Shown here in pieces: positions 62,815 to 64,000 of a stretch of 64,000 bases of DNA (position 1 is the stretch's first letter; the number at the start of each line of letters is the position of its first letter). The notes below the pieces were generated by a model. That model saw only the letters and a program-made list of their open reading frames with translations, ran no database searches and was not told where the DNA came from. The stretch comes from Sphingomonadales bacterium (GTDB lineage Bacteria; Pseudomonadota; Alphaproteobacteria; Sphingomonadales; Govanellaceae): NCBI GenBank assembly GCA_019455285.1, contig JACFMS010000003.1, forward strand, positions 133,435 through 197,434, in the 5' to 3' direction. Made by a program: the position numbers and the translations under genes.

Positions 62815-63900
62815 ATGACAGAGATTTTAATGGTAAGGCTAGACCCGGCATTTCCACTACGGGACGTAGAAGAGATCGGCCATGCCCTTACTATATCGCA
62901 GGCACTGATCCCCGGATACGTTCCACCTACGGTCGGCCTGCTCGACCTACGTGCATTATTTTACATGAGGAACATCGGAGGATTCCAGACCATAGTCCTA
63001 CCGGATCGCAATATAGTCTCCCGAATTGCAAAGGTCGCCGAACAGGGCGTTAAACACCCCTTTGACAAGCCAACGAATATCGCCGTCCATCTTATGGCCT
63101 TCTGTCAATGCATGAACATCAATATCGAGCCCTCAATTGCTTTCCACGAGCTCGCACATTACAGCGGCAATGAGATTGCACATTATGAACTTTCATGGTT
63201 CCGTGCCGCCGACAAGGCGCAAGCTCAAGCCTGGGTTGATATTGCGCTCGGCAGGCGTGACCGTTTGGCCGCGACCGGTCCTGACCCTATATCTACTAAG
63301 GATTTGGCTTATCCACTTAAGCGCTGGACAAGGAACTATATCGCCGCACTCAAAGTAGCAGAACTGGAACTGTATCTAACGGAACCGCTCGAGCGTGCAA
63401 TCGCCCTTCTTGACTGGATGTATGACGATTTCTTCCTCGCAGGACCGGCAGCTGCATTTGCGTCTATGTATTTTTCGCCACGCGCTGCTAAGAAACGGCT
63501 TATCAAGCATCTACGGTCACCAGACCGTGAGAAGGCGATTGCTGGCATCAAAAATGCAGCTTGGGACATGACTCACCTTAGCGAATTTGCACGTAGAGTC
63601 AGTTGTGGAGAGGCCGAAGGTAGACGTTATATTTTTGCGACAGCGGATCTAGGACTCGCATCAATTGCACCCCTGCTTATGCTTAACGCCGACGACAACA
63701 ATCTCGCCTCCACAATAACACAGAAAGTGCGAAGTTGGTGGTCTTCCAAAGAGGCTGCCACCCTTGCCGACGACATTTCATTTCGAATTCGCAACACATC
63801 CAGTAGGCCACCTCCAAGTGCACCTGCAGGGATGAAAGATCCACTGACGACATGGATCAATACAGGCGAGAAAGTTATCCGCGGATGGAAATCTGGGTAG
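62815..63900 (+). CDS. Protein of unknown function, possibly PIN-like
   Basis: This 361-residue protein has no signal or membrane segment. N-terminal TVGLLDLRALFYMRN and QTIVLPDRNIVSRIAKVAEQ, mid-region PSIAFHELAHYSGNE, LLDWMYDDFF, and near residue 280 YIFATADLGLASIAPLLML. The order acidic strand, Glu-containing helix and a late ATADLGLA strand recalls PIN-like nucleases, which use such acidic residues to hold metal; the match is weak and by eye only. It lies next to the integrase in lower-GC DNA and may be island cargo, such as a toxin or defence protein. No antitoxin-like partner is in view. The final 100 bases of the window contain nothing I can support. Confidence 0.6.
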   Translation: MTEILMVRLDPAFPLRDVEEIGHALTISQALIPGYVPPTVGLLDLRALFYMRNIGGFQTIVLPDRNIVSRIAKVAEQGVKHPFDKPTNIAVHLMAFCQCMNINIEPSIAFHELAHYSGNEIAHYELSWFRAADKAQAQAWVDIALGRRDRLAATGPDPISTKDLAYPLKRWTRNYIAALKVAELELYLTEPLERAIALLDWMYDDFFLAGPAAAFASMYFSPRAAKKRLIKHLRSPDREKAIAGIKNAAWDMTHLSEFARRVSCGEAEGRRYIFATADLGLASIAPLLMLNADDNNLASTITQKVRSWWSSKEAATLADDISFRIRNTSSRPPPSAPAGMKDPLTTWINTGEKVIRGWKSG

Positions 63901-64000
63901 GGCTGATGCTATGTGCCCCCATTGTCATCGGACAAAGAGTGGCGTCTCATAAATCTTCTCTATGAAAGGCGGCGTCGTACCTCACGAATGGCTTGGAAGC

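Noticed and set aside
63962..64000. Open frame running off the right edge (ATG at 63962)
   Set aside because: Only 13 codons, no ribosome-binding site and no recognisable motif.

Overview
The window looks like the chromosome of a GC-rich alphaproteobacterium, probably a free-living Rhodospirillales-type organism. This is inferred from gene content and order: yebC-ruvCAB-ybgC-tolQRAB-pal-cpoB, tilS-ftsH-folP, aminotransferase-hom-glpX-recJ, a class I PHA synthase, GntR/Lrp regulators and large TonB receptors. No rRNA is present, so placement below class level is open.

Layout. 1-587 is the cut end of a lower-GC accessory segment: the N-terminus of a helicase-type restriction enzyme, ending against a tRNA-Ser. 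775-12.2 kb holds housekeeping and stress genes: a Sel1 protein, a YfcG-like GST, a repetitive lipoprotein, an SRAP/YedK peptidase, an Lrp regulator, a complete CusCBA-type Cu/Ag efflux operon led by a His/Cys-rich exported protein, and an arginine-to-glutamate-semialdehyde pair (rocD plus an arginine dihydrolase-like enzyme). 12.4-16.6 kb has a PilZ-methyltransferase fusion facing a membrane sensor kinase, then a FadL porin.

16.9-31.8 kb is bracketed by two same-strand tRNA-Glu genes that differ at one base, the wobble base of the anticodon. Between them lies a catabolic block: a GntR, an AraC and a LuxR regulator, two TonB receptors, a bicupin, a SnoaL-like protein, two HSL-family hydrolases (one lacking its nucleophilic serine), a PCMH-type flavoprotein oxidase and a Rieske oxygenase. 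A palindrome found in front of the bicupin recurs as a half-site in front of the first receptor. The substrate cannot be named from sequence.

32-58.7 kb is mostly core: a PEP-CTERM protein, an Asp/Glu racemase-like enzyme, alaC-hom-glpX-recJ, phaC, folP, ftsH, tilS, then an aldo-keto reductase and an arsR-arsC-acr3 operon lodged between tilS and the tol-pal cluster, followed by cpoB-pal-tolBARQ-ybgC-ruvBAC-yebC and a second PEP-CTERM-like protein. 58.9-64 kb is accessory again, with lower GC: a MerR/MFS pair with a SoxR-box-like promoter, a tRNA-Arg 3' half, a tyrosine integrase whose 3' end runs through a second tRNA-like 3' end, and a 361-residue protein of unknown function.

Start codons were chosen from ribosome-binding sites, overlaps and family N-termini. 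Several differ from the longest open frame.
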